Assembly: GCF_001040705.1 (NCBI RefSeq)
Contig: NZ_CVQP01000005.1
Coordinates: 599,477 to 663,476, forward strand
DNA from: Rhodococcus sp. RD6.2
Lineage (GTDB): Bacteria; Actinomycetota; Actinomycetes; Mycobacteriales; Mycobacteriaceae
Direction: 5' to 3'
DNA: 64,000 bases
In this document: positions 34,236 to 42,657 of the stretch, in pieces
Layout: every line of letters starts with the position of its first letter
How positions within the stretch are numbered: the first letter of the stretch is position 1
Position numbers and translations under genes: made by a program
The notes under the pieces: generated by a model
Databases searched by the model: none
What the model saw: only the letters and a program-made list of their open reading frames with translations
Told to the model about the DNA's origin: nothing

Positions 34236-34801
34236 CGCTGCTCACCCCCGAGGCACTGGCGCAGGCGGAGCAGGCCGTCCCGGATTCTGGATTTGACGGT
34301 CGGCAGGGTAGCCGAAAGTTGTTCGGACACTTCGCGATACGTGAGCCCCCGATAGTAGGCGAGTTCGACGGACTGACGTTGCAGGTCGGTGAGGGTGCCG
34401 AGGCACCGCACCACCAGCTGCCGGTCCTCCCGCCTGGTCACCTCCTCGGTGACGCTGTCGAACGGCGCGTCGACGGCTGCCGCGTGATAGCGCGACTCCC
34501 GATCCGACCCGGACTGCTCCGACCGCACCCGGTCCACCGCCCGCCGGTGCGCGAGGGTGATCACCCACGACAATGCCGATCCCTGTGCGGTGTCGAACGA
34601 TTCCGCCGTCCGCCACACCTGCAGGAACACTTCCTGCGTGGTCTCCTCGCTGTACCCGGGGTCGCGCAGCACCCGCAGCACCATTCCGTACACCCGCGCG
34701 CGGGTCAGGTCGTAGAACCGGGCGAACGCGTCCTCGTCCTGCGCGGAGACGCGCCGAAGCAGTGTCGCGAGTGTGTCGGTGTCACCGCTCACGCCGGTCA
34801 T
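34232..34801 (-). CDS. sigK: ECF sigma factor SigK
   Basis: 189 residues. Region 2 (FARFYDLTRARVYGMVLRVL through EETTQEVFLQVWRTA) and region 4 (LTDLQRQSVELAYYRGLTYREVSEQL) are intact. ATG at 34801 was chosen because it starts just before the usual SigK N-terminus (MTGVSGDTDTLATLLRRVSAQDEDAF). Directly followed by rskA with a 4-base overlap. Gene order with the upstream genes matches the M. tuberculosis Rv0445c locus. Two promoters matching the published mycobacterial SigK motif lie at 39.0 kb, one of them driving this operon, so autoregulation is likely. Confidence 0.95.
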   Translation of the reverse strand: MTGVSGDTDTLATLLRRVSAQDEDAFARFYDLTRARVYGMVLRVLRDPGYSEETTQEVFLQVWRTAESFDTAQGSALSWVITLAHRRAVDRVRSEQSGSDRESRYHAAAVDAPFDSVTEEVTRREDRQLVVRCLGTLTDLQRQSVELAYYRGLTYREVSEQLSATLPTVKSRIRDGLLRLRQCLGGEQR

Positions 34802-34890
34802 GCGCCCTGTCCGCTCATCGGACGGAAGCCTATCCGGGAGGGTGTGCGGGCTCAAGACAGACCCACCGAGACCCTGCGACAGCACGACGG

Positions 34891-35685
34891 TCACCCTCTC
34901 GGTGGTCGGGGCACGAAGAACGCGGTGCGGGCCTGGTAGGCGCGATAACCGGGGCGCTCGACCATAGACTTCTCCAAGAGTCGGGCGCCCGTCGCGTACA
35001 CCAGGAAGTACGTCATCAGGATCGGCGACAGAACGGTCAGCACGCCCGGCCACACCGACGCGCAGATCAGCCACACACCCCACCAGAGGCAGGCGTCGCC
35101 GAAGTAGTTGGGGTGCCGCGTCCACGCCCACAGTCCGCGGTCCATGATGCGGCCCCGATTGGCGGGGTCCCGGGTGAAGCGCAGCATCTGCCGGTCGCCG
35201 ACGGCCTCGAACGTCAACCCGACCGCCCACAACACCACGCCTGCCGCGACGGCGACCGTCCCGACCCCACTCGTGACGCCGAGCACCGCGGAGACCTGCA
35301 GTGGCAGCGACACGAACCACTGCGCGGCGCCCTGGATCGTGAACACCCGCAACACGACCGTCGCAGTCGACGCGCCACCCGCCCGCTCCAGGAGGTCCCG
35401 ATACCGGGGGTCCTCACCCTTGCCGGCCGACTTGCGGTGCATGTGGATGCTCAGCCGCGCACCCCACACCGCGACGAGCACGAACAGCAGCCACCGGCGT
35501 CCGGCGTCGCCGTCGCCGAGGACCGCCGCGACGAAGGCGACGAGGACGAATCCGATTCCCCATGCGACGTCGACGACGTTGACGCGGCCGATGCGGCGCC
35601 CGACCGCGAACGCGGCCGCCTGGACCACCACCAGGACCGCCAGGCTCGCCGCCGACACGACCAGGAGGTTCGCCGCGGCGCTCAC
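34891..35685 (-). CDS. DUF1295 membrane protein (steroid 5-alpha-reductase-like fold)
   Basis: 264 residues, multiple membrane helices. Family hallmark region near the C-terminus: LWAWTRHPNYFGDACLWWGVW and ERPGYRAYQARTAFFVP, as in DUF1295/ICMT-like reductases. Position and order equal Rv0446c of M. tuberculosis. GTG at 35685 overlaps the methyltransferase stop as GTGA. Function unknown; a role in reducing or modifying an unsaturated lipid made by its neighbours is inferred. Confidence 0.88.
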   Translation of the reverse strand: MSAAANLLVVSAASLAVLVVVQAAAFAVGRRIGRVNVVDVAWGIGFVLVAFVAAVLGDGDAGRRWLLFVLVAVWGARLSIHMHRKSAGKGEDPRYRDLLERAGGASTATVVLRVFTIQGAAQWFVSLPLQVSAVLGVTSGVGTVAVAAGVVLWAVGLTFEAVGDRQMLRFTRDPANRGRIMDRGLWAWTRHPNYFGDACLWWGVWLICASVWPGVLTVLSPILMTYFLVYATGARLLEKSMVERPGYRAYQARTAFFVPRPPRG

Positions 35686-36950
35686 GACGCACCGCCCTTC
35701 GTCAGGGTGATCTGCTGGACGTCGAGGTACCCGGACCGGAAACCGGCTTCCGAGTAGGCGAGGTAGAACTCCCACATCCGCCGGAACGTGGCGTCGAACC
35801 CCAACCCGGCCACGGCATCCGCGTTCGCTGTGAACCGCTCCCGCCACAGCCGGAGGGTGTCCGCGTAGTCGGAGCCGAACCCGAGCCGTCCCTCCGTGCG
35901 GAGGGCGGTGTGCGCCGCCGCCTGCTCCAGCGCCTCGGTGGACGGCAGCAGACCGCCGGGGAAGATGTACTTGTGGATCCAGGTGTAGGTGCCGCGGGTG
36001 GCCCGCATCCGCGCGTCGGGCATCGTGATCGCCTGCAGCGCCACCCGCCCGCCGGGGACGAGCACCCGGTCGATCGTCTCGAAGTACGTCGGCCAGTACT
36101 CGAATCCGACGGCCTCGATCATCTCCACCGACACGACCGCGTCGTACTCGCCGCGCACGCCGCGGTAGTCGAGCAGGTCGATCCGCACCCGGTCCGCGAA
36201 CCCGGCGGCGGCGACGCGGCGACGCGCCAGTTCCTGCTGCTCGCTCGACAGCGTCACCGACCGGACGTGTGCGCCTCGTTGCGCCGCACGGACGGCGAGT
36301 TCGCCCCAGCCGGTGCCGATCTCGAGCAGCCGCGTCCCCGCGCCGACCCCGGCCTCGTCGAGCAGTCGGTCGATCTTGCGGTGCTGCGCGGCCTCCAACG
36401 CGTCCCATCGCGCGGGGACCTCACCGAACAGCGCACTCGAATAGGTCATCGTGTCGTCGAGGAACAGCGCGAACAGCTCGTTGGACAGGTCGTAGTGCCG
36501 GGAGATGTTCGAGCGGGTGTTCGCCGCCGAATTGCGTTCCGCGGCGGGCTGACCGGGCAGGACCAGCGGTCGCAGCACCTGCAGGGCACGCGGGACGAGG
36601 GTGGCGGCCGACGCCGCGAACGGGGTCAGCACCGCCGCCGGATCGGGTGCGTCCCAGTCGCCCGCCATGTACGCCTCACCGAATCCGATCAGACCGTCCG
36701 CCGCGACGCGCCGCGCAAACGCTGCAGGGCGGTGCACCCTCATCAATGGTGCGCGCGGATCACCCGAACCGAGGTTCGTTCCGTCCGGGAGGGCGACCCG
36801 CACGTCGAGGCGGGACGCAGCGCGGCGGAACAGGCGGGCAGCGATCGGCGCACCGAACCGCGCCGTCACGCCGGACGGGACCCGTGCGATGTCCGGCCAC
36901 CGGACCGGATCGGGTGCGGTGTCGATGCTGTGGACGTGGGTGACGGTCAT
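35682..36950 (-). CDS. SAM-dependent fatty-acid methyltransferase, CFA synthase family (UfaA1-like)
   Basis: 422 residues. SAM-binding motif LLEIGTGWGELAVRAA near residue 220, and family segments SNISRHYDLSNELFALFLDDTMTYS and TWIHKYIFPGGLLPS. Members add a methyl or methylene group to the double bond of phospholipid acyl chains. Orthologous in position to Rv0447c (ufaA1), reported to be involved in tuberculostearic acid synthesis. The adjacent flavin amine-oxidase-like protein and DUF1295 protein are plausible partners. ATG at 36950 overlaps the DUF1365 stop as ATGA. Confidence 0.92.
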   Translation of the reverse strand: MTVTHVHSIDTAPDPVRWPDIARVPSGVTARFGAPIAARLFRRAASRLDVRVALPDGTNLGSGDPRAPLMRVHRPAAFARRVAADGLIGFGEAYMAGDWDAPDPAAVLTPFAASAATLVPRALQVLRPLVLPGQPAAERNSAANTRSNISRHYDLSNELFALFLDDTMTYSSALFGEVPARWDALEAAQHRKIDRLLDEAGVGAGTRLLEIGTGWGELAVRAAQRGAHVRSVTLSSEQQELARRRVAAAGFADRVRIDLLDYRGVRGEYDAVVSVEMIEAVGFEYWPTYFETIDRVLVPGGRVALQAITMPDARMRATRGTYTWIHKYIFPGGLLPSTEALEQAAAHTALRTEGRLGFGSDYADTLRLWRERFTANADAVAGLGFDATFRRMWEFYLAYSEAGFRSGYLDVQQITLTKGGAS

Positions 36951-37690
36951 CGGCTGGCCTCCAGGTGTGGGGACGGTGCGGTGGGGGTGTGCGTCGGGCG
37001 GGGGACTACGGGCAGTCCGCGCAGCCACAGCGCGATGCCTTGGACACGGATGCGGGCGGCCACCAGCTGCGGCGCCAACGGGGACCGGACCACCGCCCCG
37101 AGCACCCGGCCCGGAGTCGCGGGAATCCGCCGTCCCTGCATGGACGCGACGAACGGCGCGTGGGAGTCGCGGTGCAGGGTCACCGACACCGCGAGCCGCT
37201 CACCCGGTTCCGGAACCCGCAACGTGTAGCTGCCCTCGACCGCGTTGAACGGCGAGACGTAGAACTCCTTCGCCACCTCCGCCCGCCCGCCGGTATCGGG
37301 GAACAGCACGTAGGGATGCCTGCCGCCGTACGTGTTGTGCACCTCCGCGACCACGCAGCGGAGCGCGCCGTCGCGGTCGTGGCACCAGAACAGGCTCAGC
37401 GGATTGAAGACGTAGCCGAGCATCCGGGGCGCGAGCAGTGCGGTGACCCGCCAGCCGCGCGGGTCCAATCCGGCTCCGACGAGCACGCCCTCGAGACCGG
37501 CGCGCAGCGAGGTCGCGTCGCCGAAGTGGTCCCGCGCGTCGAACCGGGTGAAGGGCCGCAACCACACCGGCAGACGCGGCAGGTCGTCGAGATCGACGAA
37601 CCAGCTGTACCCGCGGTACGTGAACGCGTGCCGCAGCGGCGTCCTCCGGACGTGCCGGATCCGGGTGCGGTACAGCGCGGCCGACGTCAC
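36947..37690 (-). CDS. DUF1365 family protein
   Basis: 247 residues. Diagnostic segments: ALYRTRIRHVRRTPLRHAFTY at the N-terminus, RMLGYVFNPLSLFWCHD, VVAEVHNTYGGRHPYVL and AKEFYVSPFN. The family is nearly always next to a CFA-type methyltransferase and a flavin amine oxidase, as here, and equals Rv0448c in position. Biochemical role unknown. GTG at 37690 overlaps the upstream stop as GTGA. Confidence 0.92.
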   Translation of the reverse strand: MTSAALYRTRIRHVRRTPLRHAFTYRGYSWFVDLDDLPRLPVWLRPFTRFDARDHFGDATSLRAGLEGVLVGAGLDPRGWRVTALLAPRMLGYVFNPLSLFWCHDRDGALRCVVAEVHNTYGGRHPYVLFPDTGGRAEVAKEFYVSPFNAVEGSYTLRVPEPGERLAVSVTLHRDSHAPFVASMQGRRIPATPGRVLGAVVRSPLAPQLVAARIRVQGIALWLRGLPVVPRPTHTPTAPSPHLEASR

Positions 37691-38985
37691 GACGACACCC
37701 CGATCGGTGCGCCCGCCGCCGCTCCGATCCGCTGCGCCGCCCGCAGCCCCGATACGGCGCCGTCCTCGTGGAAGCCCCACCCGTGGTAGGCGCCGGCGAA
37801 CGCGACGGTGTCGGTGTCCAGTTCGGGCAGGCGCCGCTGCGCGGCCACCGATTCCGGTGTGTAGAGGGGATGCTCGTACGTCATCTCCGCGATCACCGTG
37901 GCCGGGTCGACGCGTCCGCCGCCGCCGAGGGTGACCAGGAACCGGCGGTCCGGCACGTCGAGCCGCATCAGTCGGCTCATGTCGTAGGTGACTACGACCC
38001 CCGACTTCGTGTCACGTGGGATCAGGTAGTTCCACGACGCGCGGGCCGCGTCGGCACGGGGAAGCAACGACGAGTCGGTGTGCAGCCGGGCCACATTCGT
38101 CGAGTAGCCGATGGCACCCAGCACCTCCGACTCCGCGGCGGTCGGGTCGGCGAGCAGCCGCAACGCCTGGTGCGGATGAACGGCGACGACGGCCGCGTCG
38201 AAACGGCGCTGCTCACCGCCCGCGGTGACCCGGACCCCGCCGGGGAGGCGTTCGAGCCGCTGCACAGGGGTCTGGGTACGCACCTCGTGGAGGGCGGCGG
38301 CGATCTTCTCGACGTAGCGGGCAGATCCACCGGTCACGGTCCGCCAGGGCGGCGACCCGAACACCGTGAGCATGCCGTGGTGGTCGAGGAACGTCAGGAG
38401 ATAGCGCGCCGGATAGCGCAGCGCGACAGCCGGATCACACGACCACACCGCCGCGACCAGCGGTGTCATGAAATGGTCGACGAAGTAGCGGGAGAACCGC
38501 ATCCGGTCCACGAAACTTCCGAGGGTCTCGTCGCCGCCGGCGTTCGAGTCGAGCAACGCCCGTGCCGCCCGGTGGAACCGCACCACCTCGCCGAGCATCA
38601 GCAGGTGCCGCCCGCGGGTCAGCGATCGCGCTGTGGGGAACAACCCGGAAATCGCTCTCGCCCCGGCATATTCGACACCGGTGATCTCCGAGCGCACCGA
38701 CATCGACATGTCCGTCGGCTGGGTCGCCACCTCGAGTTCGTCGAACAGCGCGCACAGGGTCGGGTACGTGCGGTCGTTGTGGACGATGAACCCGGTGTCC
38801 ACCCGTACCTGCCGTCCGTCACCGAGATCGACGTCATGGGTGTGGGCGTGGCCGCCCAGGCGGTCGTCGGCCTCGAACAGGGTCACCTGGTCGTGTTTCG
38901 CCAACACGTACGCCGCGGTCAGGCCCGCGACCCCGCTACCGATCACCGCGACGGACCGGGTCGGCGGCGTTGAAGGAATCGTCAT
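37687..38985 (-). CDS. FAD-dependent amine-oxidase-like protein
   Basis: 432 residues. N-terminal dinucleotide motif VAVIGSGVAGLTAAYVLAK followed by FEADDRLGGHAHT; the C-terminal FAD loop reads AFAGAYHGWGFHEDGAVSGLRAA. Equivalent to Rv0449c. In related loci this enzyme acts on fatty acyl products of the neighbouring methyltransferase (10-methyl or furan fatty acids); reduction of a methylene intermediate is a reasonable guess. First gene of the six-gene sigK operon. ATG at 38985 has no ribosome site but lies about one base from the predicted transcript start of a SigK promoter, suggesting a leaderless message. Confidence 0.92.
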   Translation of the reverse strand: MTIPSTPPTRSVAVIGSGVAGLTAAYVLAKHDQVTLFEADDRLGGHAHTHDVDLGDGRQVRVDTGFIVHNDRTYPTLCALFDELEVATQPTDMSMSVRSEITGVEYAGARAISGLFPTARSLTRGRHLLMLGEVVRFHRAARALLDSNAGGDETLGSFVDRMRFSRYFVDHFMTPLVAAVWSCDPAVALRYPARYLLTFLDHHGMLTVFGSPPWRTVTGGSARYVEKIAAALHEVRTQTPVQRLERLPGGVRVTAGGEQRRFDAAVVAVHPHQALRLLADPTAAESEVLGAIGYSTNVARLHTDSSLLPRADAARASWNYLIPRDTKSGVVVTYDMSRLMRLDVPDRRFLVTLGGGGRVDPATVIAEMTYEHPLYTPESVAAQRRLPELDTDTVAFAGAYHGWGFHEDGAVSGLRAAQRIGAAAGAPIGVSS

Positions 38986-38992
38986 GACCGGA

Positions 38993-39019
38993 GTTCGGAG
39001 CCACACCGCCGGCGGATGG
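38993..39019 (-). promoter_or_regulatory. SigK-type promoter of the sigK operon
   Basis: On the minus strand, CCATCC (39014-39019), 15-base spacer, CCGAAC (38993-38998). The mycobacterial SigK motif is CCATCC and CCGAAT; one base differs. The predicted start of transcription falls about one base before the ATG at 38985. Confidence 0.75.
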
Positions 39020-39045
39020 GTTTCGTGATCTGTGGTCGGTGGCAC

Positions 39046-39072
39046 CCGTCCGGTACAGGTTCGGCTCCGAAT
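39046..39072 (+). promoter_or_regulatory. SigK-type promoter of the lipocalin gene
   Basis: CCGTCC (39046-39051), 15-base spacer, CCGAAT (39067-39072): 11 of 12 bases of the SigK motif, with the same spacer as the divergent site. Predicted transcript start near 39079. Confidence 0.75.
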
Positions 39073-39137
39073 ACCGATGGACACCCACTCGTCGGTGGCC
39101 GAGGTGCCCCGATCGACCGACCGTAGGAGCGAACGAC

Positions 39138-39731
39138 GTGAACTGGACCAGACGAATCGCCGCGACGATTGCCTGCTGCGCCGCCGCACTGCCGCTCGCA
39201 GGTACCGTCGCGGCACAGGCCGCGCCGTGGGCCCCGCTCACCCCGGTGGAGCGCGTCGACCTGCCGCGCTATCTCGGCACCTGGCATCAACTCGCCGCCA
39301 ACCCAGCCCCCTTCAACCTCGACTGCGTCCGCGACACCACCGCCAATTACAGCCTCGTCGACGACAACGATGTTCGGGTGGAGAACTCGTGTACCACCGT
39401 CACCGGTGACCGCCGCGGCATCGTCGGCAACGCCCGCGTCAACGGCCCCGCCGAACTGCACGTCTCGTTCCCGTCCGTGCCGGGACAGAGCTCACCGGAC
39501 GGTCCGAGCAACTATCTCGTCGCGCACATCGCCGACGACTACTCGTGGGCGCTCGTCGGCGACCCCAATCGCCTGTCCGGATTCGTGTTGTCCCGGACAC
39601 CCGTCGTGGACGCGGCGGGCTGGCAGGAGATCCGACGAGTCGTCGAGGCACAGGGCTACAACTCGTGTCTGATGTTGACGTCCCCGACCACCGAGGGCCT
39701 GCAGGACATCCGCCCCCTCTGCATGGTCTAG
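39138..39731 (+). CDS. Secreted lipocalin
   Basis: 197 residues. Signal peptide of about 28 residues (hydrophobic core AATIACCAAALPLAGTVAA, cleavage near AQA). Lipocalin hallmarks follow: RYLGTWHQLAANPAPFNLDC (G-x-W motif), strand repeats, SWALVGDPNR, and paired Cys residues. Blc-like lipocalins bind lipids, often under envelope or oxidative stress. GTG at 39138 has AGGAG (39125-39129) eight bases before it. The SigK-type promoter upstream ties it to the divergent fatty-acid-modifying operon. Ends at a hairpin shared with the convergent SDR gene. Confidence 0.9.
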   Translation: MNWTRRIAATIACCAAALPLAGTVAAQAAPWAPLTPVERVDLPRYLGTWHQLAANPAPFNLDCVRDTTANYSLVDDNDVRVENSCTTVTGDRRGIVGNARVNGPAELHVSFPSVPGQSSPDGPSNYLVAHIADDYSWALVGDPNRLSGFVLSRTPVVDAAGWQEIRRVVEAQGYNSCLMLTSPTTEGLQDIRPLCMV

Positions 39732-39745
39732 GCCACGGACCCGAC

Positions 39746-39772
39746 GCCGCCGGCTGCCCTCCCGCCGGCGGC
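39746..39772. terminator. Hairpin between convergent lipocalin and SDR genes
   Basis: Perfect 9-bp GC stem, GCCGCCGGC (39746-39754) with 39764-39772, 9-base loop, no U tract. Lies between stops at 39731 and 39778. Confidence 0.6.
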
Positions 39773-39777
39773 GCCGG

Positions 39778-41241
39778 CTACTGACGGCCGGCGGCACCGG
39801 CGATGTTCTCGAGCATGCCCGCGAAGATCACCCGATGGAACGGGACCAGCGAGTACCAGTACAGCCGCCCCGCAACACCTTTGGGCAGGAAGACCGCGCG
39901 CTGCCGGATCCGTGTTCCGCCCGCGGGCAGGGCCGTGAGCTGCCATTCGAGCCACGCGCCGCCCGGTGCCCGCATCTCGGCCCGCAGCCTCAGCAGATCA
40001 GGCCGGTCGATGCGTTCGACCCGCCAGAAATCCAGCGCGTCACCGGTGTGCAGGGTGCGGGGATCGCGGCGACCCCGCACCAGACCGACACCGCCGACGG
40101 CCCGGTCAAGCCACCCCCGTACCGCCCACGCCAGCGGGAACGAGTACCAGCCGTTCTCACCGCCGATCGCCTCGACGACCGCCCATACCGACGCCGGGTC
40201 GACGGTGCAGTCGAGATGGCGTTCGTCGACGAACGCTGTTGCGCCCGCCCAGTCCGGATCGGAGGGCAACGGGTCCGCGGGCGCCGACGACGCGTTCGCC
40301 CACGTCGTTTCCACCTCGCCGCGCTCGATGCGTTGCAGCGCCAGCCGCACGGCCTCCCGGTATCCGGTCAGCCCGCCCGGTGGGCGAGCGATCAGCCCGT
40401 CGACGTCGTGGTCGCGCATCACAGCGTCCGTGCCGACCGACTCGATCAGGGCCCTGCCCAGGCTCGGCGGGATCGGTGTCACAAGCCCGATCCACAGCCC
40501 GGCCAGCCGCGGCGTCAGCACCGGCAACACGAGTATGCGTCGCCGTCGCAGCCCCGCCACCTCCGCGTACACCTGCATCATCTCTCCGTAGCGCAGGATG
40601 TCGGGGCCGCCGATGTCGACGACCCGGCTGCGCGGCAACGACGCGGTCGCAGCGCCGACTAGATAGTGCAGCACATCCCGCACCGCGATCGGCTGGATGC
40701 GGTTGTTCACCCAACGCGGAGTCGTCATCACCGGCAGCCGATTGCTCAGATGGCGGATCATCTCGAACGACGCCGACCCGGATCCGATCACCACACCGGC
40801 CTGCAATACGAGGGTCGGCACCGCGGAGTCGACGAGGATGCGGCCCACCGCGGCCCGGGACCGCAGATGCGGCGACAACTCACCGGTCTCCGGATGCAGC
40901 CCGCCGAGGTACACGATCCGCCCGACCCCGGCGTCCCGGGCCGCGGCGGCGACGTTGCGTGCGCAGCGCTGCTCGACGTCCTCGAATCCGCCCCGCCCGC
41001 CCATCGAATGCGCCAGGTAGTAGAGAACGTCGACGTCGCGGCATGCTCGCCGCACCGATTCGGCGTCGTCGAGGTCGCCGCGCACCACCTCGACATCACG
41101 TGCCCACGGCACGTCCCGCAACTTGTCCGGTGTGCGGGCGAGCACCCGCACCCGGTAGCCCGACTCGACCAGCTTCGGGACGAGCCGACCACCGACATAC
41201 CCGGTGCCGCCGGTGACGAGGATGCGGCTCGACCCGGTCAC
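39778..41241 (-). CDS. SDR family NAD(P)-binding protein with C-terminal DUF2867
   Basis: 487 residues. N-terminal extended-SDR/NmrA-like domain with ILVTGGTGYVGGRLVPKL; the expected YxxxK catalytic pair is not evident, so it may bind rather than reduce. The C-terminal 150 residues (VDERHLDCTVDPASVWAVV to YWYSLVPFHRVIFAGMLENI) match DUF2867, a START-like fold. The GTG at 41241 overlaps the upstream stop as GTGA. It forms a two-gene operon with the TIGR01777 protein, which has the mirror arrangement (START-like first, SDR second). Confidence 0.88.
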   Translation of the reverse strand: MTGSSRILVTGGTGYVGGRLVPKLVESGYRVRVLARTPDKLRDVPWARDVEVVRGDLDDAESVRRACRDVDVLYYLAHSMGGRGGFEDVEQRCARNVAAAARDAGVGRIVYLGGLHPETGELSPHLRSRAAVGRILVDSAVPTLVLQAGVVIGSGSASFEMIRHLSNRLPVMTTPRWVNNRIQPIAVRDVLHYLVGAATASLPRSRVVDIGGPDILRYGEMMQVYAEVAGLRRRRILVLPVLTPRLAGLWIGLVTPIPPSLGRALIESVGTDAVMRDHDVDGLIARPPGGLTGYREAVRLALQRIERGEVETTWANASSAPADPLPSDPDWAGATAFVDERHLDCTVDPASVWAVVEAIGGENGWYSFPLAWAVRGWLDRAVGGVGLVRGRRDPRTLHTGDALDFWRVERIDRPDLLRLRAEMRAPGGAWLEWQLTALPAGGTRIRQRAVFLPKGVAGRLYWYSLVPFHRVIFAGMLENIAGAAGRQ

Positions 41242-42602
41242 GGCGAGACCGTGATGTGCCCGAGCTGATGGCGCAGCGACTCCTCGAGGCCGGCGCGACG
41301 GAAGCGATGCCCGGCCCGCACCAACACCTCCGGGGTGACGCGCTGGCTCGCGGTCGCCAACTCCCGGGCACCCTGCTCGCCGAGCAGCAGCCGCGGACCG
41401 AACTCGGGGACCGGCAGCAGCGCGGGCCTGCGCAGGACGAACGCAAGCGTCTTCGCGTACTCGCCCGCCGGGACGGGGGTCGGCGCCACCGCGTTCACCG
41501 GACCCGACAACGCCGGATCGGTCAGCGCCCGGTGGTAGACGTCGACGAGGTCGTCGATGTCGATCCATGACAACCACTGGGTGCCCGAGCCGAGCCGACC
41601 GCCGAGCCCCGCCGCGAACAGGGGCCGCATCAGCCGCAGGGTGCCGCCCCGTGGCGACTGCACGATCCCGGTCCGGACCCACACCACCCGGAGCCCCGCG
41701 TCGGATGCAGGCGCGGTCGCGGCCTCCCAATCGGCGACGACGTCCGCGAGGAACCCGTCGCCGCGTTCGGAATCCTCGGTGAGTGTGTCGTCGCCGCGGT
41801 CGTACCCGTAGACACCGATCGCGGACGCGCACACGAACGCACGCGGGCCGCCTGCCGTCGCCGCCGCGACCTCGGCGAGGCGCCGGGTCGGCCCGATCCG
41901 GCTGCCGCGCACCGCAGCCCGATGCCTGTCGGTGAACCGGCCCGCGATCGACGCTCCGGCCAGGTGCACCACCGCGTCGACGCCGTCGAGGAGGTCCGCG
42001 GCGGGACCGTCAGGATTCCACTGCCGCTCGTCGGCATTGCGAGGCCGGTGCCGCACCAGCCGCACCACACGGTGTCCACCGGTGGTCAGGAAAGCCGTCA
42101 ACGCGGTACCCACCAGGCCGGACGCCCCGGTGATCGCGAACGTCGACAGGGCCGTGCCCCGCTCCCGCGCCTCGCGGTGCGCGGCCAGGTCGTCGGCGCA
42201 CTGCCGATGCCGAAACAGGAACATCTGCCGGAGCAGCGCCTCCGGAACCGGGGTCTCCACCCGGTCCGTGATCCGCGTGAAGTCGTCGTCGACCTCGGTG
42301 AAGGTGTGCTCGTGTCGCCACGACAACGCGGCGCCCACCGGCAACGACGCCAGGCCGTGGCGGGCGACGCGGTCTACGAACCGGTGCGGCGGATCGTAGG
42401 CACCGGGATCGTGCTCGGCGACCCACCGCAACCCGCCCGGCAAGGACACCTCGGCGCGACCGTCCGCCAGGGACTTCGACTCCGACACCATCGCCACCGG
42501 CTGCCACGGCGGCAACAACCGCTGCAACGCCCCCGGCCGGGCGTGCCAGTCGAACACCTCCCGGATCGACTCGGGCACGGTGGACGAGTACTCGATTCCC
42601 AT
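41238..42602 (-). CDS. TIGR01777 epimerase-like protein with N-terminal SRPBCC domain
   Basis: 454 residues. Residues 1-140 are a SRPBCC/polyketide-cyclase-like domain (MGIEYSSTVPESIREVFDWH); the rest is the TIGR01777 NAD-binding domain with FAITGASGLVGTALTAFL and VHLAGASIAGR. Family members are associated with cell-envelope or light/oxidative stress loci; the reaction is unknown. ATG at 42602 has GGAG six bases upstream. Two coupled genes (this and the SDR) could act on the same lipid or pigment. Confidence 0.88.
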   Translation of the reverse strand: MGIEYSSTVPESIREVFDWHARPGALQRLLPPWQPVAMVSESKSLADGRAEVSLPGGLRWVAEHDPGAYDPPHRFVDRVARHGLASLPVGAALSWRHEHTFTEVDDDFTRITDRVETPVPEALLRQMFLFRHRQCADDLAAHREARERGTALSTFAITGASGLVGTALTAFLTTGGHRVVRLVRHRPRNADERQWNPDGPAADLLDGVDAVVHLAGASIAGRFTDRHRAAVRGSRIGPTRRLAEVAAATAGGPRAFVCASAIGVYGYDRGDDTLTEDSERGDGFLADVVADWEAATAPASDAGLRVVWVRTGIVQSPRGGTLRLMRPLFAAGLGGRLGSGTQWLSWIDIDDLVDVYHRALTDPALSGPVNAVAPTPVPAGEYAKTLAFVLRRPALLPVPEFGPRLLLGEQGARELATASQRVTPEVLVRAGHRFRRAGLEESLRHQLGHITVSP

Positions 42603-42657
42603 CTCCAACTCCTTCCCGGGACGCTTCCTCGACTCTACGGAGACCGGCCTCCTGCCA

